Source: Helicostylum pulchrum (taxonomy: Eukaryota; Mucoromycota; Mucoromycetes; Mucorales; Mucoraceae). Taken from it: a stretch of 64,000 bases of DNA. Positions 47,795 to 59,429 of this stretch are shown here, in pieces (the first letter of the stretch is position 1; each line of letters starts with the position of its first letter). Under the pieces are notes generated by a model. The model made no database searches. It worked only from the letters and a program-made list of their open reading frames with translations, and was not told the origin of the DNA. The DNA is taken from positions 124,001-188,000 of the forward strand of contig JAIXMO010000017.1 of NCBI GenBank assembly GCA_025677825.1. Reading direction: 5' to 3'. Position numbers and translations under genes: made by a program.

Positions 47795-49481
47795 TTATTT
47801 TCTGATACGCTTATTAGAATCAACAAGTTCAGAATCTATTGAAGCCGACCTTTTCTTTATATTATGAAATACAGTTTGTAATAGCTGCGAAGAACTTGAT
47901 TGTTCTTCATCAGGGACTTCCGGCATTAAAAGTGAGCCATCACCAGGATATTTGTATACGGAAGGACCGGTGGTGGTGGTGGATAAGAGTTGTTCCGCGC
48001 TTCCTTTTTCGGTATTATCTATAGTTTGTTCATACTTTATGGGAATAATTAAGGTTTGAACAATAAAGAAATATTTCTTTTTTTTTCAAAATTTACCATA
48101 TCAAGGGCGGGTATATCCATTGAATCCAAGATCATTTGAATAAAGTCTCCCATGCTCTTTTCAAATGTTTGTAATGGAAACCGTTGAGCCAATTTTTGAA
48201 AGTGAGAATCAAGATCTGTTCCTTCAACTACCAAAAACTGATTTATAAAAATAGTTAGTAAAACCAAAAAAAAAAAAAAAAAAAAAAGCTTATTATAAAT
48301 ACACTTTTGTTTTACTTTACATCTTTTTCTCGTTCTCTCACTTGAGTTTTAAATAAATACATTGTACGCGTCTTTGGGAATAACAAGTGGTGATCTGCAG
48401 CTCTAATTCCCCATTCATCAACCTGTTGAATCTCTTCATCTTCATCTTCGTCCTCTGAAAGCTCGTCTACATGGTCCTCATCTTCCACATCACCGTAGGA
48501 GAATATTTCAAATATGGGTTCTAAACCCGCTTGTGTATCACACAAATAACTTTCAATCGCTGCCTGTGTTAACAACTCTAGAAACAGATCGTACCAACGT
48601 GGCGGCATACCACCACCCATCACTTTTTGACCAGCAAACATCATGGGTTTTCCATCTTGTTCTTCTGACTCTAAAGCACGTCGAAGCATATCTGCACTTG
48701 TTCTTAGGAACGTCGGTATAGCCTCGATTAATCCTGCAGGAGGAGTTGGGGGAGAAATCGAAGCCAAGTCTAAAGTTTTAAACGATTGAGATTCATCGTG
48801 ATGTGTTTCATGTTCTTCCAACTTGTGAAGGTGGCCCATTAAAAGTGCATTTTCTGGCTTATCTTTCAAGTACGGAGATCTGCATCCGTAGCAACTTTGT
48901 ACACGGTGTCTTCGGCAGTAAGGGGGTAAAATGGGTGTTGAAAAAATCTTTTGACGTCTTTTAATATCGCAAGGTTCATCATGAATATCTGTTTCTATAA
49001 CCACAGCAATTTGAGTTTCATGTCTTCGGCGTCGAGAGGAGGTATGAGCAATCACATGTTGACCAGTAGATAAGGCATCAAATCTTCCGAATACGAGGTT
49101 TGTTAATTGACAAAGATGAAGTCTTTGCTCGAAATTGGAATCGATGGTAAAAAAAGGTGTTTTGTTACAATGGCTTGATAAGATACCAGCAACAACTGAT
49201 TCAACCGCATGTTTATCTTGTTCTGCCTTTGAAGCTGTATCTATCCAGCGTTGTTTACGTATTTCGATTGAATCATCTAATTTTGATTGAGGCAAAGGTA
49301 AAGATAACTCTAATAACTCTACACTCGCTTGCTTTAATCTTGATTGAATTGATAAATAAAGTAAATAATCCAAAATAATTTTATTTGTTGACTGTGTCGA
49401 CTCAGTCTTTATCGCTTTTGTCGTTACGTTATTTAACTTTTCTTCTTCATTTGGTGAAAATATTAATTTGCTAGTTTTCAT
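47795..49481 (-). CDS. Uncharacterised acidic protein with Cys/His segment
   Basis: Three exons (49481-48321, 48237-48097, 48034-47795) join in frame with phase-0 introns to 513 residues. No family recognised. The N-terminal half is helical (NKIILDYLLYLSIQSRLKQA, VELLELSLPLP). A Cys/Arg segment at about residues 185-210 (PPYCRRHRVQSCYGC) could bind metal. GGGMPPRWYDLFLELLTQAA is the best conserved-looking stretch. An Asp/Glu block (DELSEDEDEDEEIQQVDEWG) follows. A basic cluster HTSSRRRRHE and a basic end KKRSASIDSELVDSNKRIRK suggest a nuclear protein. Upstream in-frame ATGs lie in A/T-run sequence, so MKTSKLIFSPNEEEK was taken as start. Confidence 0.7.
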
Positions 49482-49828
49482 ACTAAAAAACAACACAAAA
49501 AAAAACTTTTTTTTTTTTTTTATTTTAAACAGAAAAAAAGGGGGGAAAAAATAATTATTAAAAAAAATTATTGTTATACGCTTCATTAAAAAAGTCACCG
49601 GATTTTTTTTAAAATCCAGATGTAAATTTTAGTGACATATTGAAATGCTTTACCTGTAAATTCAACAAGTATGATTCATAGTGTCATTTATTTAGCATCA
49701 CAAAAAGTAAAAAAGTCTTTTTTTTTTTTAGACGAGATACATATCTTTTTTTTTCTGCTTCCATTTTCTGCTTCCATTTTCTGCCTCAACTTGATAATCT
49801 TCTTGTGTCATGTTTGAAGCACTTTTTT

Positions 49829-49860
<32 letters not shown>

Positions 49861-50288
49861 TTTGCATGAGTTATACTTGATGAAAGTGAATATTCAATGT
49901 ATTGTACCCCTATTTGCAACATTTCATCGAACTCCCTCTTAAAAAGGATCTAATTACTATGTCAAAACTTGATCAAAAAATTCTGCTAACAGATACAGTT
50001 TTTGTAGGGTAGACTCTTTTTAATCAAGCCGTGCAAATTTAACCGTGCCATATTACTTTTTTCACGTATAACCATTTACTCCAAGAAGAATCGTATCGGT
50101 TTGTATAGACATAAAAGCCAAAACATGAGAAGAAAAAAAAAGACATCTGTTTAAATAAAGGGCGTCTATTTACTGCTACTATTTTGTTTCATACAATGTT
50201 AATCATTTTTATTATGCGTAATAAAATATACGTGCAAAGAAAAAAAAAAAAAAGCTGTAAATTTCTAAGCCACGGGGATGCAGGAACT
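49482..50288. other. Intergenic with long T tracts
   Basis: A T17-C-T20 tract (about 49826-49863), three tandem copies of a CTGCTTCCATTTT-like unit (49756-49790) and A/T runs. The 64-codon minus-strand frame across it is a product of the tracts. Confidence 0.5.
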
Positions 50289-51388
50289 TTAAACAGTGAT
50301 TATACCAGCACTACTGACACTGGTATTATTTTTCCGTTCCAATAAGGACTTTTGCGGTTTAATTTGTTGTTGTTGTGTAGTAGTAGTAGTATTCTTTGTA
50401 AAAAGGGATCGATTAAAAACGGCTGAAAAGGTTTGATACATTATCCAAGCAGTAAAAGAAACCGCGGAAACGCAAAACTGCACTAAATCTCTATTTGGAC
50501 TTTTTATAATTTGTTGATTTTGCTGCTTCTTTCCAAACAAGGAAGTGAATAATGCACTCTTCAAGTAAGACCCAACCTGAATAATGACGTTCCATATATC
50601 TTCTTCCTCATCTTCGTCTTCTTCCTCTTCTCCTTCCGAGTCCAAGTTGAAATAATCAGCTGTAGGTTTAAATGATTCCTTTACTGGTGTCTCCGGTAAA
50701 TATTTAACTTGAATAATATTTGGATTAAATCGTACGCTTTGTTTGCCTGATTCAGACACACATTTTGACCAGTATCGATCATTTGTTAACCAGTAGTCTT
50801 TTTGCAGCATAATATTTGTAGGCTGTATTGTACGCTTTTTTAACACTGGTTTTAATGCTGATGGTGAATATGAAATAGGTGCAGATAAAAATGATAGTGA
50901 AGGATGAGTATTTAAATCAGATGATGATTCAGGTGGCATATATAATGGTCCATAAAGCCCTAAAATTAATGTTTAATTTTGTTTACTTGGTTAAAAAATA
51001 ACGAATGATTTTTTTTTGTTCTTACATGTAATATCAGATTCTTTTTGCCTAAATAGATTGCATACAAGTTTATTAGTATATATAAAAAACAAAACTCATG
51101 TACATGCACATACCAATTCACGGAAGATGGATCTATCATTTGATTTGAGCAACTTAATTTCTTGGTACATGAACGTGCCATTTGTCTCCAAATTGCATTT
51201 TGATATCTAATTTGTCGTACTTTTTCTGTGGAGAATTTTTTTAATTCTTTTTTAGTCGCTGTTTGTTGACTTGTAGTTATATTAAATGCCGTTTTGGATT
51301 TCTGTCGTTGTAATTCTCTATGTGCTTGAATTAAATCTGAACAAGACCATTCGTGTGATAAATAATCTACGCTTACGCTAGCTTTCAT
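50289..51388 (-). CDS. DUF1752 / Reg1-like protein, putative PP1 regulatory subunit
   Basis: Three exons (51388-51114, 51048-51026, 50959-50289) join in frame to 322 residues. Exon 2 is a 23-nt micro-exon. The N-terminus VDYLSHEWSCSDLIQAHREL, then YQNAIWRQMARSC and, across the micro-exon, SSVNWQKESDITWLYGPL, matches the DUF1752 pattern (DYLSH.W...NasWR.w...LNW.KdsDvtWLYGPL) found in fungal Reg1-type glucose-repression proteins. QSVRFNPNIIQVKYLPETPV contains a VRF close to an RVxF PP1-docking motif. Acidic stretch GEEEEDEDEEED follows, then a hydrophobic segment (LVQFCVSAVSFTAWIMYQTF) that could be a membrane anchor, and a Gln/Thr-rich end. Reg1 homology is by pattern; the protein is much shorter than yeast Reg1. 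Confidence 0.75.
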
Positions 51389-51529
51389 ATTTTTTTTTAA
51401 AAAAAAGGAGACGGGAATAAAAAAAGAAGAAATTAAAAAAATCTCTCTTTGTCCCCTTTTGTATATTTTCCCACAAATTTCGAAACACTTGCCTAGTTTT
51501 ATTTTGGGCCAAAACGAAATCATCTTCTG

Positions 51530-51561
<32 letters not shown>

Positions 51562-52135
51562 CGCGACGTTAAATACACACACAGACCTAGTTACACACTT
51601 TTTTTTTTAAAACCTACATAAATATATAATTTTTTTAATTGTGCATATTATGTAGTTCATCGTATTTCTTCCACCAGTGAAAAGCGATTTCGGCCGTACG
51701 GAGGAAAACTTACGCACACATCTGCCACATACACATTGATCCAGTCGTCATATATTAAATGGTTGTTGTATCATGCGATTTTTTTTTATGGAGGTACAAA
51801 TAATTAATAAAAAGATTGTCCGAGATTGTTTCTAAAGCATAAAGGGGGAGGGAAATTTAGGAGGGCGTCATTTTTTTTATCGCGCCGTATAAAAGGTACT
51901 ATCATGGAGAGAGAGACATGTGGCTTCATTCGGACACATATAATATCTTTGGCGTTTCAATTAAATATTGTTTCAGCAGATAAAAATCGGATATTCCTAC
52001 CTTAGTTAAAATACTTTTTTTTGTAAACAAAAAAAGACTTTTTTACTATCACGTTGTATCATGTAATCGGATACAAAACATATATCCCGATTTATATTAA
52101 AAGAAATATCTTAGTTTGAGCCATGTAAGGTATAT

Positions 52136-52168
<33 letters not shown>

Positions 52169-52458
52169 ACCAACTATTTGTGAAACGCAATAAAAAAAAA
52201 TATCGTCTTTTTCTTTCTTGATTTCACATTATTAAAGGTCATTTGAAAAGCAACCTGCTTTTTCTCACTGATATACAACACACCTGAGTGTACCTGAACT
52301 ACCTACTCCTTTTTTTTTAGACAACACAAGTTTCCCACAGGAACTTTTTAACTCATTGTTGGACAAAGTAATAATGTATCATTTTTACTTTTTTTTTTAT
52401 TTTTTTCTATTTTTTTTTCGTATTTAAGAAAAAAAAAATTTCCTTTAGTGTTTTAGTT
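51389..52458. other. Intergenic with (CA)n microsatellite and T24 run
   Basis: (CA)n at about 51532-51559 and a run of about 25 T near 52138-52163. Frames across the repeat (51378-51578 minus) are spurious. No gene seen. Confidence 0.6.
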
Positions 52459-53385
52459 TTACTCGCTATCATCAGAGTCAGAGCTAGAGCTATCCTCAGA
52501 ATCGGAATCAGAACTAGAGGATTCCTCAACCACCTTTTTTGCGGCTGCCTTGGCTGCCTTGGAGGAGGAAGCCTTTACAGGAGCTGCAGCAGGAGCGGCG
52601 GTCTTGCTAGACTTGGCGGCGGTCTTAGTGGGGGAGCTGGCTTTGGAAGCCTTTGCAGGCTTAGCGACGGGGGCAACAGGAGCAGCCTTAGTCTTAGAAG
52701 ACTTTGCGGGCACGGCAGCAGCAGCCTTGGGAGGAGAAGCGGCAGGCTTGGATTCCTTCTTGGCCTTCTTGTCTGTATGGTCCCCGTTTAATGAAGCTTC
52801 GTAGATGGCCATTTCCTTGTTATATTTCTCTCTCTCTTCCTTTGCTCTTTCATTGAAAGGCTATAAATGAAAAGATTAGAATATATTCTTTTTTACCCCT
52901 CTCTCCCTCTTTTTTTCTCCTCTCTTTCTCACTCTTTTTTCCTCTAATACACACATATACTTTATATATTTATTTATTTTTACCTTTCTCTCTTCGTCAG
53001 AAAGCTTTTGCCATCTGGCACCGTAAATCTTTGACTTCTCGGCAAAAGTAGAATCAGGATGAGCCTTTTCTACTTCTTCTCTGATGGAGTTTGTGAACAA
53101 GAAAAAGTTAGAAGTAGGGAGTTTAGGTGCGTTAGGATCTCTACGTTTCTTTTTGTGTTCTACAGCAGGAAGTTCATCAGTGAATTTATCAGACATGAAA
53201 ATGTCGACAAGATCAGTCAAGTTTTGAGAAATACTGGCAATGATTTGGTGCGCCTATAAAATACAAACACGAAGGTTATTGAGATGAAAACGCGTTTATA
53301 AACTATTTACTCTTTTTAAAGAGTATATATAAAAAAAAGGGCCCTTAGTTTTTGTTACCTTGGCAACTCTTTCTTCCTTGGACAT
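52459..53385 (-). CDS. HMG-box protein with Lys/Ala and Ser/Asp-rich tail
   Basis: Three exons (53385-53359, 53253-52984, 52860-52459) join in frame to 232 residues. A helical start (MSKEERVAK-AHQIIASISQ) precedes one HMG box at about residues 45-115 (DPNAPKLPTSNFFLFTNSIR, then IYGARWQKLSDEERK-PFNERAKEEREKYNKEMA). The last 115 residues are Lys/Ala/Pro/Ser low complexity ending SSSSDSDSEDSSSSDSDDSE, a casein-kinase-2-like acidic stretch similar to Nopp140/Srp40 tails. HMG boxes bend DNA; with this tail a nucleolar/chromatin role like Hmo1 is plausible but not proven. The long antisense frame over the tail (52550-52804 plus) is an artefact of its composition. Confidence 0.87.
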
Positions 53386-54227
53386 CTTCAAAAGGTTATA
53401 GGTAAGGTTAGAAAGGGTAAAATAATAAGGGAAAATATTCCTCTCTCTTTCTCTCTCTATCACCCTCCCCTCAAAAAAAGAAAAAAAAAACGTACGTGGC
53501 CTAGCCAATCATACCCCCTAGTGCAATGTACTAGAGCGTTCAGCCGAAAACGAATTTTTTTCAACGTGATACCTGCCGGTCCGGACTACAGCGTCCCTGT
53601 AGAGCAAAATCTGCCTTGGGTTTACGCATAATCTAGTCATTTCACAACTGACCAAACAATTATTAACCTTCCTATTTAAACTATAAAATGTTTAGTATAA
53701 TTTGAATCTTTCTGTATAATTTGAATCCTACATCTTTTTTTTTTAATACACTTTTAGCGTACCTGAATTTACATAGCAACCAATTAATTGTTTACAGCAG
53801 CACAACAAAACCAATCTACCAGTAGACGGCATGAATTCCCGGTAGGTCGGAAAATGTTTTCCGCTTTCAAATGCACAGCGAAAAAAGAAAAGATAACGGA
53901 ACCAACCAAGGAGAGGATCCCCCTATTATACCATAAAAGGTGAAAAATTTCACAATTGTGTGCGTACAAGAAAAAAAAAAGATTTAAGCTCACATTCATT
54001 GAGCGACTATCATGTGTCCTGTCAGCCCTTCTTCAATATGAAAGAAAATCGGAAATATTACATAACTTTCAACCTTTCGTTATCTCTAAAACCCCCTTCT
54101 CCCCTCATGATCTCCCCTCCTCACAGTCACTTTTTTTTTTAATATTAAAAAAAAAAAACGTAATTAAATTTGATAATGGAGTAATAACAAGTCTCTTTTT
54201 CTTCTTCTTTATATATTTTCTTTTTTT
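53386..54227. other. Intergenic, divergent promoters
   Basis: Contains one CCGGTCCGGA motif (53576-53585) directly followed by a small hairpin (CTACAGCGTCCCTGTAG). Short frames at 53784-54273 are not supported. Confidence 0.5.
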
Positions 54228-55708
54228 ATGCCTTCCCGAACTTCAACTACCACTGGTGTTTCTACAACACTAGTGTTAGTAGTGGGCATGCTTGTCTCCG
54301 GTAAAAAAAAAAAAAAATCCCTATACACACGTTATCATTCAAAAACTAACACGCTTTATCTTTTAGGTGTGTGTAATACTATTCTTAATAAATACCAAGA
54401 CATGCAATGTGTTGGTAATTGTGAAGATCCTGATCCTAAAAACAGGCATTATTTTGAGCAACCTATTTGGCAAACGTAAACACATACACACAAACATAAA
54501 CAAATTATACTTTATTTTTTTAATTTCAAATTTTATATATAGACTCAATATGTTTGTGGGTGAATTTGCGGTTTGGAGTGTCTACCTCTATCAAGTTTAC
54601 CAAAAGAAACAAGATCGTCTTAAACCTACTCCTCCTTCTGCTGTAAATCAATTAGATGCTGCAGCTTTGGTAGATGACGTAGATCAGCATTTGATAAAAA
54701 TACAAGACGAACTTCCTGAATTAAAAGGCTGGAAGTCCTTATTATTCTGGATTCCTACCTTGTGTGATATGACTGCAACTACTGTAAGTATAATATCGTG
54801 TGAAAATTTTTTGGGAAGAAATGAAAAAAAAAAAAAAAAAAACTGAATGAGTGTATTTCAGGTTATGAATGTTGGGTTGATTTTAACTACAGCAAGTGTG
54901 TATCAAATGTTAAGAGGTGCAGTGGTTATTTTTACCGGTTTATTCAGTTACTTTTTCTTGAACCGTCGCTTACGCGTATTTGAATGGTGGTCACTTATCA
55001 TGGTAGTTGTTGGTGTTGGCATTGTAGGACTTTCCTCTGTTCTTTTCCCTCAAAAGAAACCCAACGCCAGTCTTGAAGAAAATGACGAATTTGACGTTGC
55101 CTCCTTATTAGGCGTTGGTTTAGTTTTGGGTGCTCAAATATTTACCGCCACCATGTTTGTTGTTGAAGAAAAGATACTAAGCCGTTACAAGGTAACGCCC
55201 CTTAAGGCAGTTGGTCTTGAAGGATCGTTCGGACTTATCTCTGTTTTAGCTGCCATGCCTATTCTTCACTTTGCTCTAGGAGAAAAATACTCGTCCTTTA
55301 ATATCGTTCAAGGTTATCACGATTTTTTCGATAACCCTGTTGTATGGCAAACTGGTTTAGCTATCAGTGTTTCCATTGCCTTTTTCAATTGGTTTGGTCT
55401 TTCCATTACTTCAGCTATTTCCGCAACTGCAAGAAGTACAATTGACGCATGCAGGTAATTTTTTTTTATATATATTTGTACATCTTTAGTACGCGTGAAA
55501 TATTCATGCTGTGTACTACGTAATTAGAACTTTGTTTATCTGGATGGTTTCTCTTTATTTGGGTTGGGAACAATTCTCATGGGTTCAAGTCATTGGGTTT
55601 ATTGTCATGGTGACAGGTACTTTCTACTTTAACGGTGTACTTAAATGGCCTTTCATCGCCGAAGAGGATGAGGAAGAAACTGCACCTCTTTTATCTCGTG
55701 AGGACTAA
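54228..55708 (+). CDS. SLC35F6-like drug/metabolite transporter
   Basis: Five exons (54228-54300, 54367-54475, 54543-54783, 54862-55454, 55528-55708) join in frame to 398 residues. It closely follows animal SLC35F6: LNMFVGEFAVWSVYLYQVY, FWIPTLCDMTATT-VMNVGL, SVYQMLRGAVVIFTGLFSYF, FVVEEKILSRYKVTPLKAVG, SIAFFNWFGLSITSAISATA, TLFIWMVSLYLGWEQFSWVQ, and an acidic C-terminus with ETAPLLSRED, a lysosomal/vacuolar dileucine-type sorting signal. About ten membrane helices. SLC35F6 in animals is reported in mitochondria and lysosomes; transported substrate unknown. Confidence 0.92.
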
Positions 55709-56371
55709 TTATTTAGTCATCCATTGTTTGATTATATATTGCATTTTTATTTTTGTTGTTTTATATTACCTTGTTACTTTTTTTTTTTTTCTAATTTCAT
55801 GTCACATGTTGAATTACGAAATCCAATAAACGTATTAAAGTTACTGCTGAGCTTTATAATTAAAAACCTTAAAAAAAAAAACTAAATACTTTCTTATTAA
55901 AACAAGTAACTGGGATCAAAAATATTACAATTGATTTTGATGTTACAATAGTAAAACACTTGGCCCCGGAGCACGTAAACAAATACAATCGGTATTATGT
56001 TTTCGTTTGTTACGTACACGCTAAAAAAATTAATTAAGCTTTGCCTTGGTTTCAAACATCCCTTGACATGTAATAAACTTTCGGATAAATACGGATCACG
56101 AAAAGAGAAGAACTATACACAAGATGATCGGCATATTTTAATGCTTCTTAGTTCTAATTCGCCTTTTACAGCGGGTAAAATACTTTATGTGCCTACTACA
56201 AGCAATTATTTACGAATTACAGATAAAAGTAAAATAATGTAAATAAACAAGAATTTAGTAATGTTTCAATTTTTATAATGAGCGGAAAACTTTATTTCTA
56301 ATTTTTGGTGCACCATAAAAATACGACAAAAAAAAAAAGGGAGGGGGGGAAGAAGGTATATATAAAAACAG
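55709..56371 (+). other. Intergenic with a small unsupported ORF
   Basis: An 81-codon frame with ATG at 55997 (SDKYGSRKEKNYTQDDRHIL, then FTAGKILYVPTTSNYLRI) to 56242. The middle looks coding-like, but length and lack of neighbours make it at best a fragment; no family recognised. Confidence 0.3.
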
Positions 56372-57187
56372 TTATTGTCTTTGAAGTAGGTTTATAAATA
56401 CAACGATAAGTGCAATGAAAGTGGCAGCAGAGCTTACAATAATGATACCACGACTTGCCGGAAAATAGCCTTTGGTCATCGCTACTTGTGAGTGAAAGTA
56501 TCGAATAAGTGCAAACACCATGTAAAAAATACCAATCACCACAAAAGATACACCCAACGGCCTACCTACTGAAGCCATCTCTTCTGCCATTGCAGGGTCC
56601 TTAAACATATCCTTGTCTAATCGAAATAACTGCGTGATTGCTACAAATAAAAACAAAAAAATATGAATAAAATAGTGTACCTTTTTTTTTTTCCTTTTTT
56701 AAAAAAAAAGCTTTACCAACGCCGATAGAAATTGTGGATAGACTGGTTCTAACCCAAGCTAAGTATGTCCGTTCATTGGCTAAAAATGAAATAAATTGAG
56801 AAACTGCTGTGATAGAAAAATCTAACAATTAAAGCCTTTACCTAAATGGTCCCTTGCCACGGCAACGTTATTTTCCAAATACAAAGAGAACGAAAAAAGA
56901 TCGAAAAGGGATTCCCAGCGTTGTACATACGCTGTGCCGTTGGATCTAGCCTGCCGTGTCCGTAATTCCTTGTCTTCTTTATCCTCACCTGTTGTTTCTC
57001 CAGTCGCGCATCGCTCCGGTTGATAATACTCATCGTCTTCTACTTCCCGAATCGATGTGGAAAATGAACACCGGTCTATAGAGAACGAATCCACTGCTTG
57101 TCGGTATATAGAGTCTCCTTCCGAAAACGCTAAATAGTTTTTTCGTGTTTGTACTGTCGACATAATAGGCCTAGATTCTGAACTCAT
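56372..57187 (-). CDS. DUF202 membrane protein
   Basis: Three exons (57187-56842, 56779-56717, 56640-56372) join in frame to 225 residues. The first 100 residues are polar and acidic. The DUF202 signature RDHL-ANERTYLAWVRTSLSTISIGVG-AITQLFRL spans all three exons, followed by two more membrane helices (PLGVSFVVIGIFYMVFALIR and IIIVSSAATFIALIVVFINL). DUF202 is the membrane domain also used in VTC polyphosphate complexes and bacterial YidH; this stand-alone fungal type has no assigned function. The short exon of 63 nt lies inside the signature. Confidence 0.87.
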
Positions 57188-59429
57188 TATTAATAAATTA
57201 CTTTTTTTTCTTTAAAAAAAAGATTTAAAAAAAGAAGAAAGAAAATGTATGCAGTTTATAAAGCTTTATATAAAGAAAAAAAAATAATTAGTAGGAGTTC
57301 AAATTATGTCATGAACACCACAACATCAAGTTGGTGATCAATGAAAGTTAATCACATTGTCAAAGGATATGACCTGAATAACCAGGAAAGAAAGAAAAAA
57401 AAAACCTTAAATTTACGGATATCCAATGTATTAGTTACGGTTACACCGTTAGAGCAAAAGTTAACTAGACTGTATATTTGATGGTGTGAGGGTCGGTATT
57501 TATTTTATTTAATTACGCATGGCTAGTGTGTCTAATCTAGTTCAAAGACGAATAAAAGAAAATGTCTTTTATAATATATGCATACTTATTAGTAGAAAAT
57601 GCCTATTGGAATGCTACATGTTTATTAAAACCGAAATTATCAGTGGTGGACGGAAACATCTCTTTTAGGCAGTTCATTCAAATGTACAATAAAAAAAAAA
57701 TTAAGGTACCACCAAAAATTAATAAAATCGGGCGTGTTTTCCAAAAAGTCATATTTTTGCTTGATCAAGTTACAAGAGTAGATTAAAACGCCCATAACAT
57801 ACGAAGAAGGTACAACTAAAGATCAACCTACTAAGCTAATAAAGTTAACGCATTGAGTTTTATTTGCTTCAGCGGGTACTTACGAATAAGTTTATCTGTA
57901 AAACTACCAATTTGACAAAAAAAAAAAGGGGGGGGGGATGCCGATTTGACTAAATATAATAAATTAGGACGTATACAATTATTCGCAATATTTTCATTGC
58001 AGCATTTATACATGAGTTAATATGACGAATATTAATATTGCATATATTTGTGTCGTACATTCTGCATATACTTATTTGTCTGATAAAAAGTATTTATAGT
58101 AAGACACATAACAATTTTTTTTGCCTTATCACTTGGGAATTACGCCATTCTTTTTTTAAAAAAAAAGTGAACACAAGGCACAGTTAAGATTTAAAATAAG
58201 CTTTTTTTTTCCCATTTTAACTTCAACAATAATAATAAAACTCCTTGTTTTTTTGCCCTTAGTGAAAATTCAAAAAAAGGGGGTTTAACAAAGATGTAAT
58301 ATGGGTGTATTGTCTCTACTGAAAAAAAGTGGCTTTTATAATAACTGTAACAATAAACCCCGTATCTACTACCAATGCGTTTGATGTTTACCACATGATT
58401 TATAGATTCGATCGGATATTTGAATAACTGTACTTTAGTAAAATTAGAAAGGTGCGACTATAGGTTACACTTTTTTTCTTATAATCACCTAGTATAGTCT
58501 GGTTGACAACTTGAAGTAAGTATACAGTCCCTGAGAAAAATACACGGGCTACTCAATGTAAAATACCAATGTAAGAAGTAGAGATCGCATATCCTTAGCA
58601 AAGATTTATTAACGTCATTTCTTATTGTACATTTGTGAATTCTGTTGTTTCAGCTTGATCCATCCAAAATTCTTTTTTATTCCGTGTTTATATTTTTTTA
58701 CTAATAATTTACATGTACGATTACGTCTTTTCATAGTGCTACGTTCTAGAAATCTATTTTACCGTTGATGAAACATGGCATTTTTTTTAGTTGTTTGAAA
58801 AAAAAAATAGTTTTTGACGTTTTCTGTTGCATTAAATTTCAGTCACGCTTCCGGTCCGGATCAAGAGTAAGGTGTAAATCAACTTGCATTGTTCTTTTTG
58901 AAAGACAAACAGTTCACAATAAGCAAGCTCCCGAGGAGGCGTAGAAGTTATTTATATCAAGTGATATAGTTACAGTAATAAAAGCTTTATTCAAACTCAT
59001 ACAACATATGTCAAAAGTACGTGTTTCAGAATGTTTTTTTTTAGCACCATCTCCCGGTTTTTTTTAATTTAGGAAGAGAGCTAGTTTACATAATAAAATA
59101 ACCATATATATCGACAACGTTATACACGTATTGACAACGCATTAATAAATTTGAACGCTTGGTATAATATCATTTGCATTAAAGACTTTTTTTTCTGGGA
59201 GTCAAAAGTACCAACTGCCGCAGAGACTCCGGACCGGATCCATAATTAACATCCGCATTTTCAAGTTCTCTAAAATAGGACGCAAGGATTGCAAAAGTTG
59301 TTAGATTCCTTCTTCATTGATAATAATAAAGTGAGTAACCTATACATCAATTCAACAAAGTGATGAAACATCAAAAGAAAAAGAAAGACCCGATATTAAC
59401 GGATGGATGATTTTTTTCCAATGAATAGT
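57188..59429. other. Long intergenic region
   Basis: About 2.2 kb between the DUF202 gene and RPS2. Short frames (57562-57786 plus, 57831-58013 and 58191-58394 minus) are A/T-run-rich and unsupported. Two inverted copies of TCCGGACCGGA lie at 58850-58860 and 59228-59238. The part nearest RPS2 is its promoter. Confidence 0.5.
58850..59238. repeat. Inverted pair of 11-bp TCCGGWCCGGA motifs
   Basis: TCCGGTCCGGA at 58850-58860 and its exact reverse complement at 59228-59238, 367 bp apart, in otherwise AT-rich DNA; a 10-bp match occurs at 53576-53585. The motif holds CGG and CCG triplets in both orientations, as bound by fungal Zn2Cys6 factors, or could mark ends of a small element. Flanks do not extend the repeat. 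Confidence 0.4.

Noticed and set aside
49728..49922. 64-codon Lys-rich minus frame
   Set aside because: Lys block is encoded by T-runs; no other support.
51378..51578. Cys/Val-repeat frames over the (CA)n tract
   Set aside because: Microsatellite translation.
52550..52804. 84-codon Ala-rich plus frame
   Set aside because: Antisense of the Lys/Ala-rich tail of the HMG-box gene.
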